This document shows, in pieces, positions 36,558-45,184 of a DNA stretch of 64,000 bases. Source of the DNA: Flavobacteria bacterium BAL38 (lineage in GTDB: Bacteria > Bacteroidota > Bacteroidia > Flavobacteriales > Flavobacteriaceae). The number at the start of each line of letters is the position of its first letter. The first letter of the stretch is position 1. The translations under genes and the position numbers were made by a program. The notes beneath the pieces are model-generated. The model was not told where the DNA came from. It was given only the letters and a program-made list of their open reading frames with translations, and did no database searches. The DNA lies in contig AAXX01000006.1 in assembly GCA_000169355.1 (NCBI GenBank), forward strand, positions 62,001 through 126,000. The letters run 5' to 3'.

Positions 36558-36896
36558 TTATAACTGATCATATTTATCTGATTTACCTTTAGCTTTTTCA
36601 ACTGGATATTTCTCTCCATTTCGCTTAATTTTTTCAGATACAATATCAAATGGATCCAATCCATATTTTTCAGCTAATAAAAAGGAAAAAGACAAAATAT
36701 CCGCCAATTCTTCTTTTATACGGTCAATTTCAACCTTATCAGATTGCTCAGGAGATTTCCATAAGAAAAGTTCATTTAGTTCAGAAGCTTCAATTGAAAT
36801 AGCAACCGCAAGATTTTTAGAATCATGGAATTGTTCCCAATCTCTATCATCTCTAAACTTAATAAGTTCATCAATAACGTTTCTATACTTATCCAT
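36558..36896 (-). CDS. MazG-like nucleotide pyrophosphohydrolase
   Basis: The 112-residue protein is an all-alpha NTP pyrophosphohydrolase of the MazG/RS21-C6 type: ISIEASELNELF gives E-x2-E and EELADILSFSFLLAEKYG gives E-x2-D, the Mg-binding helices. It hydrolyses non-canonical or regulatory nucleotides such as dCTP analogues in relatives. Its stop codon is immediately followed by the ATG of the GIY-YIG helicase, so the two are cotranscribed and translationally coupled. In this context it could remove nucleotides needed by phage or made during the response. That is inference. Confidence 0.88.
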   Translation of the reverse strand: MDKYRNVIDELIKFRDDRDWEQFHDSKNLAVAISIEASELNELFLWKSPEQSDKVEIDRIKEELADILSFSFLLAEKYGLDPFDIVSEKIKRNGEKYPVEKAKGKSDKYDQL

Positions 36897-36912
36897 TTTT
36901 AAAACATTTCTT

Positions 36913-36920
36913 CAAAAATA
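36913..36920 (-). promoter_or_regulatory. Promoter of the MazG - GIY-YIG helicase operon
   Basis: Minus-strand TATTTTTG is a perfect -7 box 16 bases before the ATG. TTG lies 20 bases upstream of it, close to the Bacteroidota -33 spacing. A second TATTTTTG occurs at 36974-36981. No LexA operator can be named because the Bacteroidota consensus is unclear. Confidence 0.5.
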
Positions 36921-37061
36921 ATGAAAAAAAAGTACCTCTGCAACCCATAAAAACAGCTGATTTACAAAACATGCAAAAATACGGAGATACATTTCCTAGC
37001 GAAAGTAAATAAAGGGATTGAGATAAAAATGTGTAAATCCGTACAAGAAGTGTTAAAATAC

Positions 37062-37093
37062 AAAACGCCCCACCATTACTGGCAGGGCGTTTC
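37062..37093 (-). terminator. Terminator after the DUF6266 gene
   Basis: The stem ACGCCC / GGGCGT with neighbouring A and T bases (AAAACGCCC ... GGGCGTTT) lies 33-65 bases downstream of the DUF6266 stop on the minus strand. Confidence 0.6.
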
Positions 37094-37126
37094 CAATCTT
37101 CCTAAAGAACACTAAAAATAGAAAGA

Positions 37127-37768
37127 TTAACCTACAGTCACAGCACCTAAATACAAACTGGTAGCAAACAACTTGTCATCCGTTGAAACAAATGCTGCCC
37201 AAACCTGTACCTCTAGCCCACTTAAAAAGTTAGGCAACGATAAGGTAGCACTTTCGCTACTTCTATCACCAGCGTTCAAACTATACACGGTAGCTTTTGA
37301 GGTGGGTTCGTACACCACTACTACTAATTGGTCAGTAGCTGCAGCCTCCCCTTGCCCACTGTTGTCCGTCCAAGTGAAGTCTAGGTTTTGCCCTGTTCCA
37401 GCGGTTACGGCACCGTTATTAATCCCTAGCAAGTCGCCTTTACTAATTAAGATTTTGGTGTAATCCCACTCGTAGTTAGGATCATTAAACACAATCGCCT
37501 CCTTCATCAAGTACGACATCGCTTGATTGCGTCGCGTTTTCAAACCAGTGTTACTACCAAAATAGCGTTTAATCACAGGTTGAACACCCCCTAGAAATTC
37601 GGTAGTCATGGCAAACTTGCTTCGTTGCTGTTGCTGAAAAGCCGTTGCTAAACGATTACTCTTTTTTGGTAAACTACGCATTACCTCTTTACCTCGCCAT
37701 GTAGCGCCCACCACCGGACCTACTTTTCCCGAAAATGCACCTAAGATGCCTTTATTGTATGTACCCAT
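37127..37768 (-). CDS. DUF6266 family protein
   Basis: A 213-residue protein beginning MGTYNKGILGAFSGKVGPVVGATWRG, the conserved start of DUF6266 proteins of Bacteroidota; a longer reading from 37831 lacks support. The N-terminal half is basic and the C-terminal half is beta-rich, ending in repeated strands. There is no signal peptide. Function is unknown. These genes often occur in several copies per genome. Its base composition (many GC-rich stretches) is higher than that of neighbouring accessory genes. Confidence 0.85.
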   Translation of the reverse strand: MGTYNKGILGAFSGKVGPVVGATWRGKEVMRSLPKKSNRLATAFQQQQRSKFAMTTEFLGGVQPVIKRYFGSNTGLKTRRNQAMSYLMKEAIVFNDPNYEWDYTKILISKGDLLGINNGAVTAGTGQNLDFTWTDNSGQGEAAATDQLVVVVYEPTSKATVYSLNAGDRSSESATLSLPNFLSGLEVQVWAAFVSTDDKLFATSLYLGAVTVG

Positions 37769-38330
37769 ACTCTTTACTAATTTAAAATTGTTACTTATTT
37801 TTTGTTTTTGATGCGCGCTATCAAAGAACATTACAAAGGTATTTTGACCTTCTTAAAAAAGCAAGTGATTTTGAATTAACAAATTGATTTACAATGATTT
37901 GAATGGATTTAAAATGTTTTAAATAGTAATGAAATGGAATAACCTAAAATAACCACACTTGAATGGTTTTGACGGCTTTTGACCGATTTTGACAGCATTT
38001 GATTGGTTCGTACTATTTTTATAGGGGTTTTGTTCGTAATTGGTTCGTATGTTGTTCGTAAGCGCTTCGTAAAGACATAGTTGTATACGACCAATGAAGC
38101 AATAAATACAAAATCAAACTGGGGGAAAAGTGAAAGCGCAAAAATCAAGTTCAAACTTAATACTTGAAACAAAATGCATCCATTAGTTCTCGATACATTT
38201 TGTATTTGTAAATCCGAAGCTTTACAAATACAAAACACTCGAAATGACGAAGGTGGAATTATGAATTTAAAAGAAAAGAAGTAAAAAAAAGGGAAGGAAA
38301 ACCCACGAGAACCTGCTGTAGGTTCAAAGT
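37769..38330. other. Gap with simple repeats and one hairpin repeat
   Basis: 562 bases without a supported gene. From about 37900 to 38065 the sequence is a string of related short TTTTGA-type and TTCGTA-type repeats. A hairpin repeat follows at 38184-38249. Confidence 0.5.
38184..38249 (-). repeat. Hairpin repeat, reverse copy
   Basis: Ends AGTTCTCGATACATTTT and CACTCGAAATGACG with core GTATTTGTAAA / TTTACAAATAC. The core is nearly the same as in the copy at 11653-11716, 26.5 kb away. Confidence 0.75.
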
Positions 38331-38594
38331 TTATAAAAGTTCACTGTTTTGAACTTTTTTCATTAATGACTTAGTAAAGAAACTTTTCGGATACAAAATT
38401 TTACCCCCAAGTTTAGAGAAAGGAATAGTATTTTCTTTGCGATAACGATACAATGTCGAATCACTGATATTAAAAATTCGTTTTACATCGGCAGCATCTA
38501 ACCATACATCATCAACAGCTTGTTGTTGTAATGATAAAATGGTCATTTTTAAATCGTTAATTTCTGTTTTTAAAATTTCAACGTCTGTCTTCAA
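38331..38594 (-). CDS. Excisionase-type helix-turn-helix protein
   Basis: An 87-residue protein with an N-terminal coiled-coil-like helix (about 3-28) and a winged HTH of the HTH_17/MerR-like excisionase family: WLDAADVKRIFNISDSTLYRYRKENTIPFSKLGGKILYPKSFF. Such proteins are frequent in Bacteroidota mobile elements, where they act as excision or regulatory factors. No integrase is present in the window, so this may be a leftover of an element. DNA binding is well supported; the role is not. Confidence 0.85.
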   Translation of the reverse strand: MKTDVEILKTEINDLKMTILSLQQQAVDDVWLDAADVKRIFNISDSTLYRYRKENTIPFSKLGGKILYPKSFFTKSLMKKVQNSELL

Positions 38595-38917
38595 GGGCTT
38601 ATAAATTATGATTCATTTACAAACATCTAAAAAAAAGCTATCTAAACAAAGATAACTTGAAAAAAAGTTCCGCGAAGTTTTTAACAATTAATCGTTGAAT
38701 ATCCATTTGCTAAAGTTGCTTATTTTTAAAATAAAAAAAAGATTGTAAATACAAGATAAACAGAAGTTTACAAGAATAACAGCAACTCTATTTACTTGAT
38801 GCTTAGTTAATGTACACTAAATTTATAGTGTTGGTTTTATGACTATTAATTAAAATTATTGATAACTCAGTTACCAATAAAAAGAAAAAATTAGTTAAAA
38901 ATTGAAACAAAAAAAGC

Positions 38918-39322
38918 AAAACGTCCGAAGTTTCGGTCCGAAGCTTCAGACTCTGTGTATCTCTCTCAACGCAATCCACTAAAAAAAACTCCGTGAAGCT
39001 CGGTGTAAAACATATAAAATTAAGTATCACTTATTCAAGAGATGCTTACCAGCATAACAAACTAGGCGGTTAGGCTTATGTGAACTATGAAAAGTAAAAC
39101 GTCCACTCTGTGTAGCTCTCTCAATACAATCTAATTAAAAAAAACTCGATGAAGCTCGGTGTAAAACATATAAAATTAAGTATCACTTGTCCAAGAGATG
39201 CTTACCAGCATAACAAACTATACATTTAGGCTTAAGTGAACTATGAAAAGTGAAACGTCCACTCTGTGTAACTCTCTCAACGCAATCCACTACAAAAAAA
39301 CTCCGTGAAGCTCGGTGTAAAA
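38918..39322 (+). repeat. Tandem array of CTCTGTGTA / CTCGGTGTAAAAC repeats, about 156-bp period
   Basis: Three copies of ACGTCC (with ACTCTGTGTA) and AACTC-GTGAAGCTCGGTGTAAAAC occur in one orientation, starting near 38920, 39099 and 39255. Each unit includes AAGTATCACTT-TTC/CC-AAGAGATGCTTACCAGCATAACAAACTA. The first copy carries a 22-base palindromic insert (TTTCGGTCCGAAGCTTC) also present at 27.2 kb. The 1,002-bp gap 38595-39596 contains nothing else except a terminator and a possible tRNA remnant. Confidence 0.75.
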
Positions 39323-39354
39323 CTATTTTGGCTATGTGTTTTAAAAAAAAAAGC

Positions 39355-39389
39355 ATAAAAAAAACCGATTCATTTCTGAACCGGTTTTA
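39355..39389 (-). terminator. Terminator on the minus strand next to a possible tRNA remnant
   Basis: AAAACCGATTCA / TGAACCGGTTTT forms a stem with a short loop; a long A-run to its left (39341-39364) is the minus-strand T-tract. It would end a minus-strand RNA coming from 39390 or beyond. Confidence 0.55.
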
Positions 39390-39390
39390 G

Positions 39391-39420
39391 CCTGCGGAGA
39401 AAGAGGTTCTCGAACTCTTT
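39391..39420 (-). other. Possible tRNA 3'-end remnant / attachment site
   Basis: On the minus strand the bases read like the T-arm and acceptor end of a tRNA: AAGAGTTCGAGAACCTCTT then TCTCCGCA, with the terminator directly after. The T-loop has nine bases instead of seven and no complete tRNA lies upstream, so it is at most a remnant, as left by integration at a tRNA 3' end. Confidence 0.3.
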
Positions 39421-39596
39421 TGTAACTATCAATGTTTTCAGTACTTCCTGTTTTGTCATTCGCCATAGGGTAACCTATAGGGTAACTACTTTTTTAAAGT
39501 ATAAATTATACAAGGTAAAAATAGTGTTTTGGTTCTAAAAAAACAAATTTTTGAATCAGTTATTTTTTAATTATTTTTGAAAATAAATACTATAAG

Positions 39597-39977
39597 ATGA
39601 AATCACTATTCATTAAATTATTTTCATTAACAGCATCATTATTTATTTTAAATTTAGGGACAGCATGTAATGATGAAATTGAATCAAATGATAATTATTA
39701 TATCAAGTACATAATTCGTGGAAATGGGGCTTATGGTCGTTTCAGTAATTGGACAGTATCAACTCCTGATGGAAACTACACTAATAATGGTATTCAAGTT
39801 CGTAGTTGGAATCAAACTTATGGACCGGTTAATAGAGGTTTTAGATGTAATGTACAAATAAATGATTATATAAGTGGAGCTCCATCAATAGAAATTCATG
39901 TTTCGAAAAACGATGAGCCTTTTACACTAAAAGCAAATAGAAACGCAAATACTTGTTCTTATACAATAGATTTTTAA
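39597..39977 (+). CDS. Small secreted protein of unknown function
   Basis: A 126-residue product with an N-terminal hydrophobic signal segment ending near Cys24 (LGTACND), which could be a lipobox, although the -3 position is Gly. The mature part has three more cysteines or fewer and a beta-rich pattern of YYIKYIIRGNGAYG and similar strands. I do not recognise the family. It follows an upstream region with no -7 box that I can define, and stands alone. Confidence 0.55.
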   Translation: MKSLFIKLFSLTASLFILNLGTACNDEIESNDNYYIKYIIRGNGAYGRFSNWTVSTPDGNYTNNGIQVRSWNQTYGPVNRGFRCNVQINDYISGAPSIEIHVSKNDEPFTLKANRNANTCSYTIDF

Positions 39978-40054
39978 ACTGTAAGCATCCACAGTCAAGT
40001 AAATATTAGAATAAAAAATCAAAGAATACCTATTGAGAAGCATATCATAACATA

Positions 40055-40387
40055 CTAATACATCAAATGCATTTTCTCTTTATTTCTCCAACCCGCTTGA
40101 TTTTCATACTCAACAAAATAGATTTTAATATCAGCTTGATTAGGATAATCTACAAAATAGATTTTCTTTTTTGCTTGATTAGGATACTGCGTAAAAAACC
40201 ATTTTCCGTTATTCTCTCCAGCTTGGTTTTCATACTTTACTTTGTATACTTTTAAATCGGCTTGGTTTTCGTATTGTACAACATAAACCTTAACATCAGC
40301 CTGATTAGCATACTGAGCACTAAAGACTTTTTGGGCACTTACCTGTGACGCAAAAAACAAAACGAAAAAACAAGCTATGTATTTCAT
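40055..40387 (-). CDS. DUF6150 repeat protein with signal peptide
   Basis: The 110-residue secreted protein has a signal peptide (MKYIACFFVLFFASQVSAQ) followed by six repeats around a Y-x-NQA core (YANQAD, YENQAD, YENQAG, YPNQAK, YPNQAD, YENQAG), each about 13 residues with alternating hydrophobic strands. This is the DUF6150 pattern. It probably folds as a regular beta-structure with the Asn-Gln-Ala turns aligned. The start at 40387 is preferred to 40417 because the signal peptide begins there. The role is unknown. Confidence 0.8.
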   Translation of the reverse strand: MKYIACFFVLFFASQVSAQKVFSAQYANQADVKVYVVQYENQADLKVYKVKYENQAGENNGKWFFTQYPNQAKKKIYFVDYPNQADIKIYFVEYENQAGWRNKEKMHLMY

Positions 40388-41281
40388 ATATAATATTTTA
40401 TTACTAATATAATACAATTTATTATATATAATAAACGTTATTAAATATAATATTTCTTATGATAAATAATAATTTACATGATTTGGTAGCTTTAAAAAAA
40501 TGTAACACAATCTAAATTAATTTAGATTGATTCAGATTTTATCTAATCACAATTTATAATAATTTATTTTATAAATAAATTTAAGGTCGGAAAGATGGTG
40601 TAATAGCCAAGAATGAGAACTAAATTTATTAGCAATATAGAATATTTGGTGAAAAAAATGTTCCTTCCATTAGAATTCGGACATTGCGCTTACTTGCTAT
40701 TAGCAAACGTTACATCTTTTTCCTAATTAGGTTTGAGTAATTCTCAAAGTAATAAAGTATCGATGTTGTTGAATTTTCTATTTTATATTTTTTTTCATCC
40801 TTAAAAGCTCTGAAAAAATACCCCTTGGATCTTACTTTATCAATTTGAATTGCATCCCAAAACTCTATGAAAGCTTGTTTATATGCGCAACCTTTAAGTC
40901 TATTTTCAAAAATACTATTATAACAAATATAATTTACCGTTTATATATATGTTATAAAATATAATATTTTTCATAATTTTTAATTATTTGTTTATTTTTT
41001 TTGCTAATATTTTGTGTTGTTTTTTAAATTTTAGATTAAATATTTAACAATAATTAATACAAAAAATGTTAAATATTCACATAATTCTTATATATTTTAA
41101 TGTTTTAACAACATAAATTTAAAATAAGTATGTTTTTCATCGATTTTTAACTTGACAAAACACATATAGTATAGAGCATTGCGTTATAAATAAATTATTT
41201 AAAAAGTGTAACAAAACATTTTTGTAAATGTATAAGTATAAAAGCAACGTTATCTTACAAACTAATCAATCAACTTAAAAA
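40388..41281. other. Long AT-rich gap with a possible gene remnant
   Basis: Almost 900 bases of AT-rich sequence between a minus-strand and a plus-strand gene. The only coding-like stretch is a minus-strand open frame without a good start (40710-40940). No hairpin terminator or tRNA was found. Confidence 0.5.
40710..40940 (-). pseudogene. Possible remnant of a coding gene, start missing
   Basis: A 76-codon open stretch between two in-frame stops has no ATG at its 5' end, but its sequence (including FIEFWDAIQIDKVR and ILYYFENYSNLI) looks like real protein and not random AT-rich translation. I do not recognise the family. It is likely the 3' end of a decayed gene. Confidence 0.3.
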
Positions 41282-41911
41282 ATGAAAAAACATCAAGTAC
41301 ACAATTTAATTATTCTCGATGAAAGTGGCTCCATGAATAGTATCAAAAAAACTATTCTAAATGGATTTAACGAATTGATTAATTCTGTAAAATCGATTGA
41401 AAAAGAATTTCCTGAACAAGAGCATTATATTTCTATTATATCTTTTAATAGTAAAAATGAAAATAATGTAATTCATTTTAATGAGCCAGTTAGTAAAATA
41501 GAAACAATTGATGATAAAAACTATAATCCTGAATCTTCTACACCCCTTTTTGATGCTATGGGGTTTAGTATATTAAAATTAAAGAATTTTTTAAGCGATA
41601 AAAATAATTATAGTGTTCTGGTAACCATTCTAACAGATGGTGAAGAAAATGCTTCAAAAGAATACTCATTAACGTCAATTAAAAGAATTATAGAAGAACT
41701 AAAATCAGAAAATTGGACATTTACCTACATAGGCACAGACCACGATATAGATAAAACTACAATGGACTTAAACATTAACAATAAAATTCGTTTTGATAAA
41801 AATGGAAGAGGCATAAAAAATATGTTTGAAATTGAAACAAACTCGAGAATAAAATACAGTCTAGCTATAAGAGAAGGTAAATTAATTTCAGATGATGATT
41901 ACTATAAATAG
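41282..41911 (+). CDS. Free-standing vWA-domain protein (TerY-like)
   Basis: A 209-residue protein that is essentially one von Willebrand A domain: NLIILDESGSM for the MIDAS, SSTPLFDAM for the Thr ligand and LTDGEEN for the Asp. Length and motifs resemble TerY-type cytoplasmic vWA proteins that occur in stress and conflict systems. It heads a plus-strand series with an ECF sigma factor, a membrane-anchored protein and a MORN-protease gene. The vWA protein is probably a scaffold or regulator. The family call is firm; the system is inferred. Confidence 0.85.
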   Translation: MKKHQVHNLIILDESGSMNSIKKTILNGFNELINSVKSIEKEFPEQEHYISIISFNSKNENNVIHFNEPVSKIETIDDKNYNPESSTPLFDAMGFSILKLKNFLSDKNNYSVLVTILTDGEENASKEYSLTSIKRIIEELKSENWTFTYIGTDHDIDKTTMDLNINNKIRFDKNGRGIKNMFEIETNSRIKYSLAIREGKLISDDDYYK

Positions 41912-41990
41912 TTTGTAATTACCAAATAGTTAATTCCTTTTTACGTCATTAGACAAAATCACTTTTAGTAACCTTTAATTCATACTGCAT

Positions 41991-42527
41991 ATGTTAAATC
42001 TTATTAATCAAGCTAAGTCAGGAAACCAAATTGCATTTTACCAAATCTGGAATTATTATCATAAAAGTGTTTATTATTTTATCTTGAATAAGACGCATAA
42101 TGAAAATCTTTCAACGGAAATTACTAACACTACTTTTATGAAAGCTTTCTTAAAGATTAAACAATACAACCCTGAGTATGAATTTAGTACTTGGTTATTT
42201 ACGATTGCGAAAAATACATTGTATGGTAGTAATAAATCAAAGGCATTCTTATTTGTGGACATTTCTGAAATTGAAACTATGTCTGATTTTTACGCAAATG
42301 AATTCAATGAATTGGAACAAGAAAAAGAAAACATACTCTTGAAGAGCATAAATGAATTAAATGAAAAATACAAAAAGGTTATTACACTTCGTCTTGAAAA
42401 TTACAAAAACAATCAAATAGCTCAAAAAACTGGATTATCAGAAGCTAACGTAAGAGTAATTATCAATCGTGCAAAAAATCAATTAACCAATAAAGTAAAT
42501 TCATTATCTAAAATAGATGCTGCTTAA
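41991..42527 (+). CDS. ECF-type RNA polymerase sigma factor
   Basis: The 178-residue protein has the sigma-70 region 2 (IAFYQIWNYYHKSVYYFIL, then NTTFMKAFLKIKQYNPEYEFSTWLFTIAKNTL with the WLFTIARN-type motif) and region 4 (LRLENYKNNQIAQKTGLSEANVRVIINRAKNQL). No anti-sigma factor gene is adjacent. The next gene is a membrane-anchored protein, which may act as the sensor. It probably controls the local cluster. Distinct promoter targets cannot be read here. Confidence 0.92.
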   Translation: MLNLINQAKSGNQIAFYQIWNYYHKSVYYFILNKTHNENLSTEITNTTFMKAFLKIKQYNPEYEFSTWLFTIAKNTLYGSNKSKAFLFVDISEIETMSDFYANEFNELEQEKENILLKSINELNEKYKKVITLRLENYKNNQIAQKTGLSEANVRVIINRAKNQLTNKVNSLSKIDAA

Positions 42528-42581
42528 ATAATAAGTTATCTTTTTTATAAAAATATATTAACCCAAATTAAATAACTAATT

Positions 42582-43946
42582 ATGAAAAACAAAAATCAAA
42601 AAATTTTAATTTTAGCTATCATAAGTACTATAGCTATATTCATCTTGACCTATAAATGTGAGAGTAAATCAAACACTAAAGTAGATACGAAAATTAACAA
42701 ACCAACAACTAAAAACACTTATTCAAAGCCAATTGAAGGATTGGATATCCACTATCAGCAATTTGAGGTTGATACTCAAAAAGAAAATACATTAACAACA
42801 AATGAAGGAACTCAAATTCGCATTCCAAAAAATGCATTTTTAGATGAAGATGGTCAACCAGTAATTGGAAAAGTTAAAATTGAATATCGAGAATTTAGAA
42901 ATCCTCTTGATTTTTATATTGCAGGAATTCCAATGGAGTTAGAAAATAATGGTGAAAAAAAAGTTTTTGTATCTGGTGGTATGTTTGAAATGAATGCTAT
43001 TACAGAAAACAATAAGAATGCATCTGTTAATCCAAAAAATTTAATAAAAGTAGATTTGTTAAGCACATCAAAATCAACAGACTTTAATGTTTACGATTTA
43101 GATAAAAAAACAAATACATGGGTATTAAAAGGAAAAGATAGCATTAATGTTAAAAATAAAGAAAAAGAATTAACTGCTTTAAGCATTCCTCCTATTCCGC
43201 AAATTGCAAAACCTTATTCTTTTTCAATAAAGGACGATACAGGAGAATATCCAGAAATTAAAGAATATGAAAATGTAAAGTTCACACCTATAAACTTGAA
43301 TACTTGTGCAATTTCAAATGCACAAGAAATGAAAGTAATACCAAGAGAACATGGAATTTATGAAGTAGTTTCAATTACTAAGCTTGGTAAATATAGAAAT
43401 GAAAGGTCTTGCTTATGTTATTTAGCATTTGAAGAAGGAAAAGATTATAACGAAGCTTTAAGAAAATATCAAAAAAAATACGGCCCACTTATTCAAAAGA
43501 AAAACGATATATTAAAGATGTGGGATAAGTATGAATTAGATTTAGCTAAAGTTGCAATATTAAAATCTAACTTAAATGAAAAAATAACAAGAACCTTAGA
43601 GGTTAATCAGTTTGGCTTTGTGAATATAGATTATGAATCTAGCTTTCCTATTGGAGTAGAATTAAAACCAAATTTTGTTGATGCTGATGGGAAAAAATTA
43701 GAGTTAAAAAATGTGGCTTTGATAGAAAAAGAAACCAATGCAATTTACAGATACACTAACAAAATAAAATTCAATCCAAAGAAAACAAACATATTAATTG
43801 GAATTACTGCTGATAATAAACTGGCATTTATAAAAAGTAAGGATTTAAATAAACTTTCAAACAATTCTGCATCTATCCAAATGTATATCTATGAAAATAA
43901 ACTCGTTAGTTATGACGACATTTTCAAATTTATTTTTAAAAATTAA
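42582..43946 (+). CDS. Membrane-anchored extracytoplasmic protein with ZU5-like beta domain
   Basis: A 454-residue protein with one N-terminal membrane helix (about 6-22) and a large outside part. Residues about 67-140 carry TNEGTQIRIPKNAFLDEDG followed by a conserved-looking beta segment, a pattern found in many Bacteroidota surface proteins with ZU5-like or carboxypeptidase-regulatory-like folds. The C-terminal half has several beta segments. The nearest genes are the ECF sigma factor and the MORN-protease, with a short 12-base spacing to the latter. I cannot name a function; envelope sensing for the sigma factor is a guess. Confidence 0.55.
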   Translation: MKNKNQKILILAIISTIAIFILTYKCESKSNTKVDTKINKPTTKNTYSKPIEGLDIHYQQFEVDTQKENTLTTNEGTQIRIPKNAFLDEDGQPVIGKVKIEYREFRNPLDFYIAGIPMELENNGEKKVFVSGGMFEMNAITENNKNASVNPKNLIKVDLLSTSKSTDFNVYDLDKKTNTWVLKGKDSINVKNKEKELTALSIPPIPQIAKPYSFSIKDDTGEYPEIKEYENVKFTPINLNTCAISNAQEMKVIPREHGIYEVVSITKLGKYRNERSCLCYLAFEEGKDYNEALRKYQKKYGPLIQKKNDILKMWDKYELDLAKVAILKSNLNEKITRTLEVNQFGFVNIDYESSFPIGVELKPNFVDADGKKLELKNVALIEKETNAIYRYTNKIKFNPKKTNILIGITADNKLAFIKSKDLNKLSNNSASIQMYIYENKLVSYDDIFKFIFKN

Positions 43947-43957
43947 AACTATAATGT

Positions 43958-45184
43958 ATGAAAAAAATATTGTTATTATTTCTAGTTTTATGTATAAATA
44001 TTGGTTTGTTTTCTCAAAGTAAAGACACCATTTATTACAATTCTAATTGGGAACTTGCTAATTCTTCAGAACATGACTATTATATTATAAAAGAAGGGAA
44101 TAGAAAAAATGGTGCGTATACAACTTATTATATTACAGGAGAAATTCGATCTAATTTCTACTGCAATGAAATCAACTATGAGGATATCTTAAAATCAAAA
44201 TTTGACTCAGAATATAAAGAATATTCAAATAATGGTAAAACCATTATTCAAGGAAACTATGTAAATGGATTAAAAGATGGTAAATGGAACTATTTTTCAG
44301 AATCGGGTAACTTAACTTCAGAAGAAGTTTATGAAAAAGGCATTTTAAATGGTATGTATGCACGCTATTATGATAATAACAAACTGTATGAGAAGGGAAA
44401 TATGACAAATGGAAAGAAAAACGGTGATTGGGTTTCCAAATATTATGATGGTGCTTTAAAAAGCATTTATAACTATAAAGACAGCCTTGTAACACCTATC
44501 TGTCATATTTGTAATGAATACAAAAAATGTAAAGCTGTTATAAATAATCCGTTTAATAAAAATAGTATTCAAAGTGATTGGACTTGTAATGATACTTTGG
44601 CATATACACAAATAGATGAAGGATTGTTAGTAACATTTAACAAAGTAACGAATAGCAATTTTTATATTGATTTAGAAGTTCCTTGGAAAGAATATGATGA
44701 TATTTCATTTGAAGTTACTTTTAAAAATACAGAAAACTCAGCACTTGAATATGGTCTTGTTTGGAATGAGACTTTAATAGAAAACACATATAATCAATTT
44801 ATGGTTACAAACCTAGGTGAATTTGTAATTTATAATTTAGTAGATAATGTTTATATGGAAAATAAATTCGAAAAAACAGAATCTCTTCTTTTAGAGCCTG
44901 GTGAGGAAAATATTTTAAAAATTTCAACCAAAGGTAATCTAGTATATTATTCTATAAATGGAGATATAGTAGATACTCAAAAAATCACAAATTTTGAAGG
45001 TAGCCTATTTAAAATTATTGTTTATAACAATGAAAGTTTAGATGACGAATCTATTATTTTAAAAAATTTCATTTTTAAAGATACTGAAGAATATTCTAGT
45101 GTAGAAAATGGATTAGAACCAGGTAAATTTGAATGGACAGGAAGTGAAGTGGGTTTTATGTGTCTAATGAAGGATATATTGTAA
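43958..45184 (+). CDS. MORN/YwqK-type repeats and beta-sandwich part of a frameshifted MORN-trypsin protein
   Basis: The frame encodes 408 residues: a signal peptide (about 1-19), MORN-type repeats (about 85-175, including NGLKDGKWNYFSESGNL and NGKKNGDWVSKYYDGALK) and a concanavalin-like beta-sandwich (about 190-390). The end MCLMKDIL is out of frame with what follows. The tandem GAAGT-GAAGT at 45141-45150 shifts the frame; with one copy removed the reading continues through GSGFYVSNEGYIVTNYHV into the trypsin-like domain. The reconstructed protein is 601 residues. The upstream part is probably still made. Confidence 0.75.
   Translation: MKKILLLFLVLCINIGLFSQSKDTIYYNSNWELANSSEHDYYIIKEGNRKNGAYTTYYITGEIRSNFYCNEINYEDILKSKFDSEYKEYSNNGKTIIQGNYVNGLKDGKWNYFSESGNLTSEEVYEKGILNGMYARYYDNNKLYEKGNMTNGKKNGDWVSKYYDGALKSIYNYKDSLVTPICHICNEYKKCKAVINNPFNKNSIQSDWTCNDTLAYTQIDEGLLVTFNKVTNSNFYIDLEVPWKEYDDISFEVTFKNTENSALEYGLVWNETLIENTYNQFMVTNLGEFVIYNLVDNVYMENKFEKTESLLLEPGEENILKISTKGNLVYYSINGDIVDTQKITNFEGSLFKIIVYNNESLDDESIILKNFIFKDTEEYSSVENGLEPGKFEWTGSEVGFMCLMKDIL

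Noticed and set aside
37850-38090. Short TTTTGA and TTCGTA repeats as a coding repeat protein
   Set aside because: Frames across the area are interrupted or lack a start and signal. It appears to be non-coding simple repeat.
38918-39322. Possible CRISPR array at the tandem repeats
   Set aside because: The units are about 156 bp and the intervening sequence is itself repeated, not unique spacers. No cas genes are nearby.
41150-41185. TTGACA near TATAGT as an E. coli-type promoter before the vWA gene
   Set aside because: The spacing does not fit and Bacteroidota use TTTG / TAnnTTTG promoters. It probably occurs by chance in AT-rich DNA.
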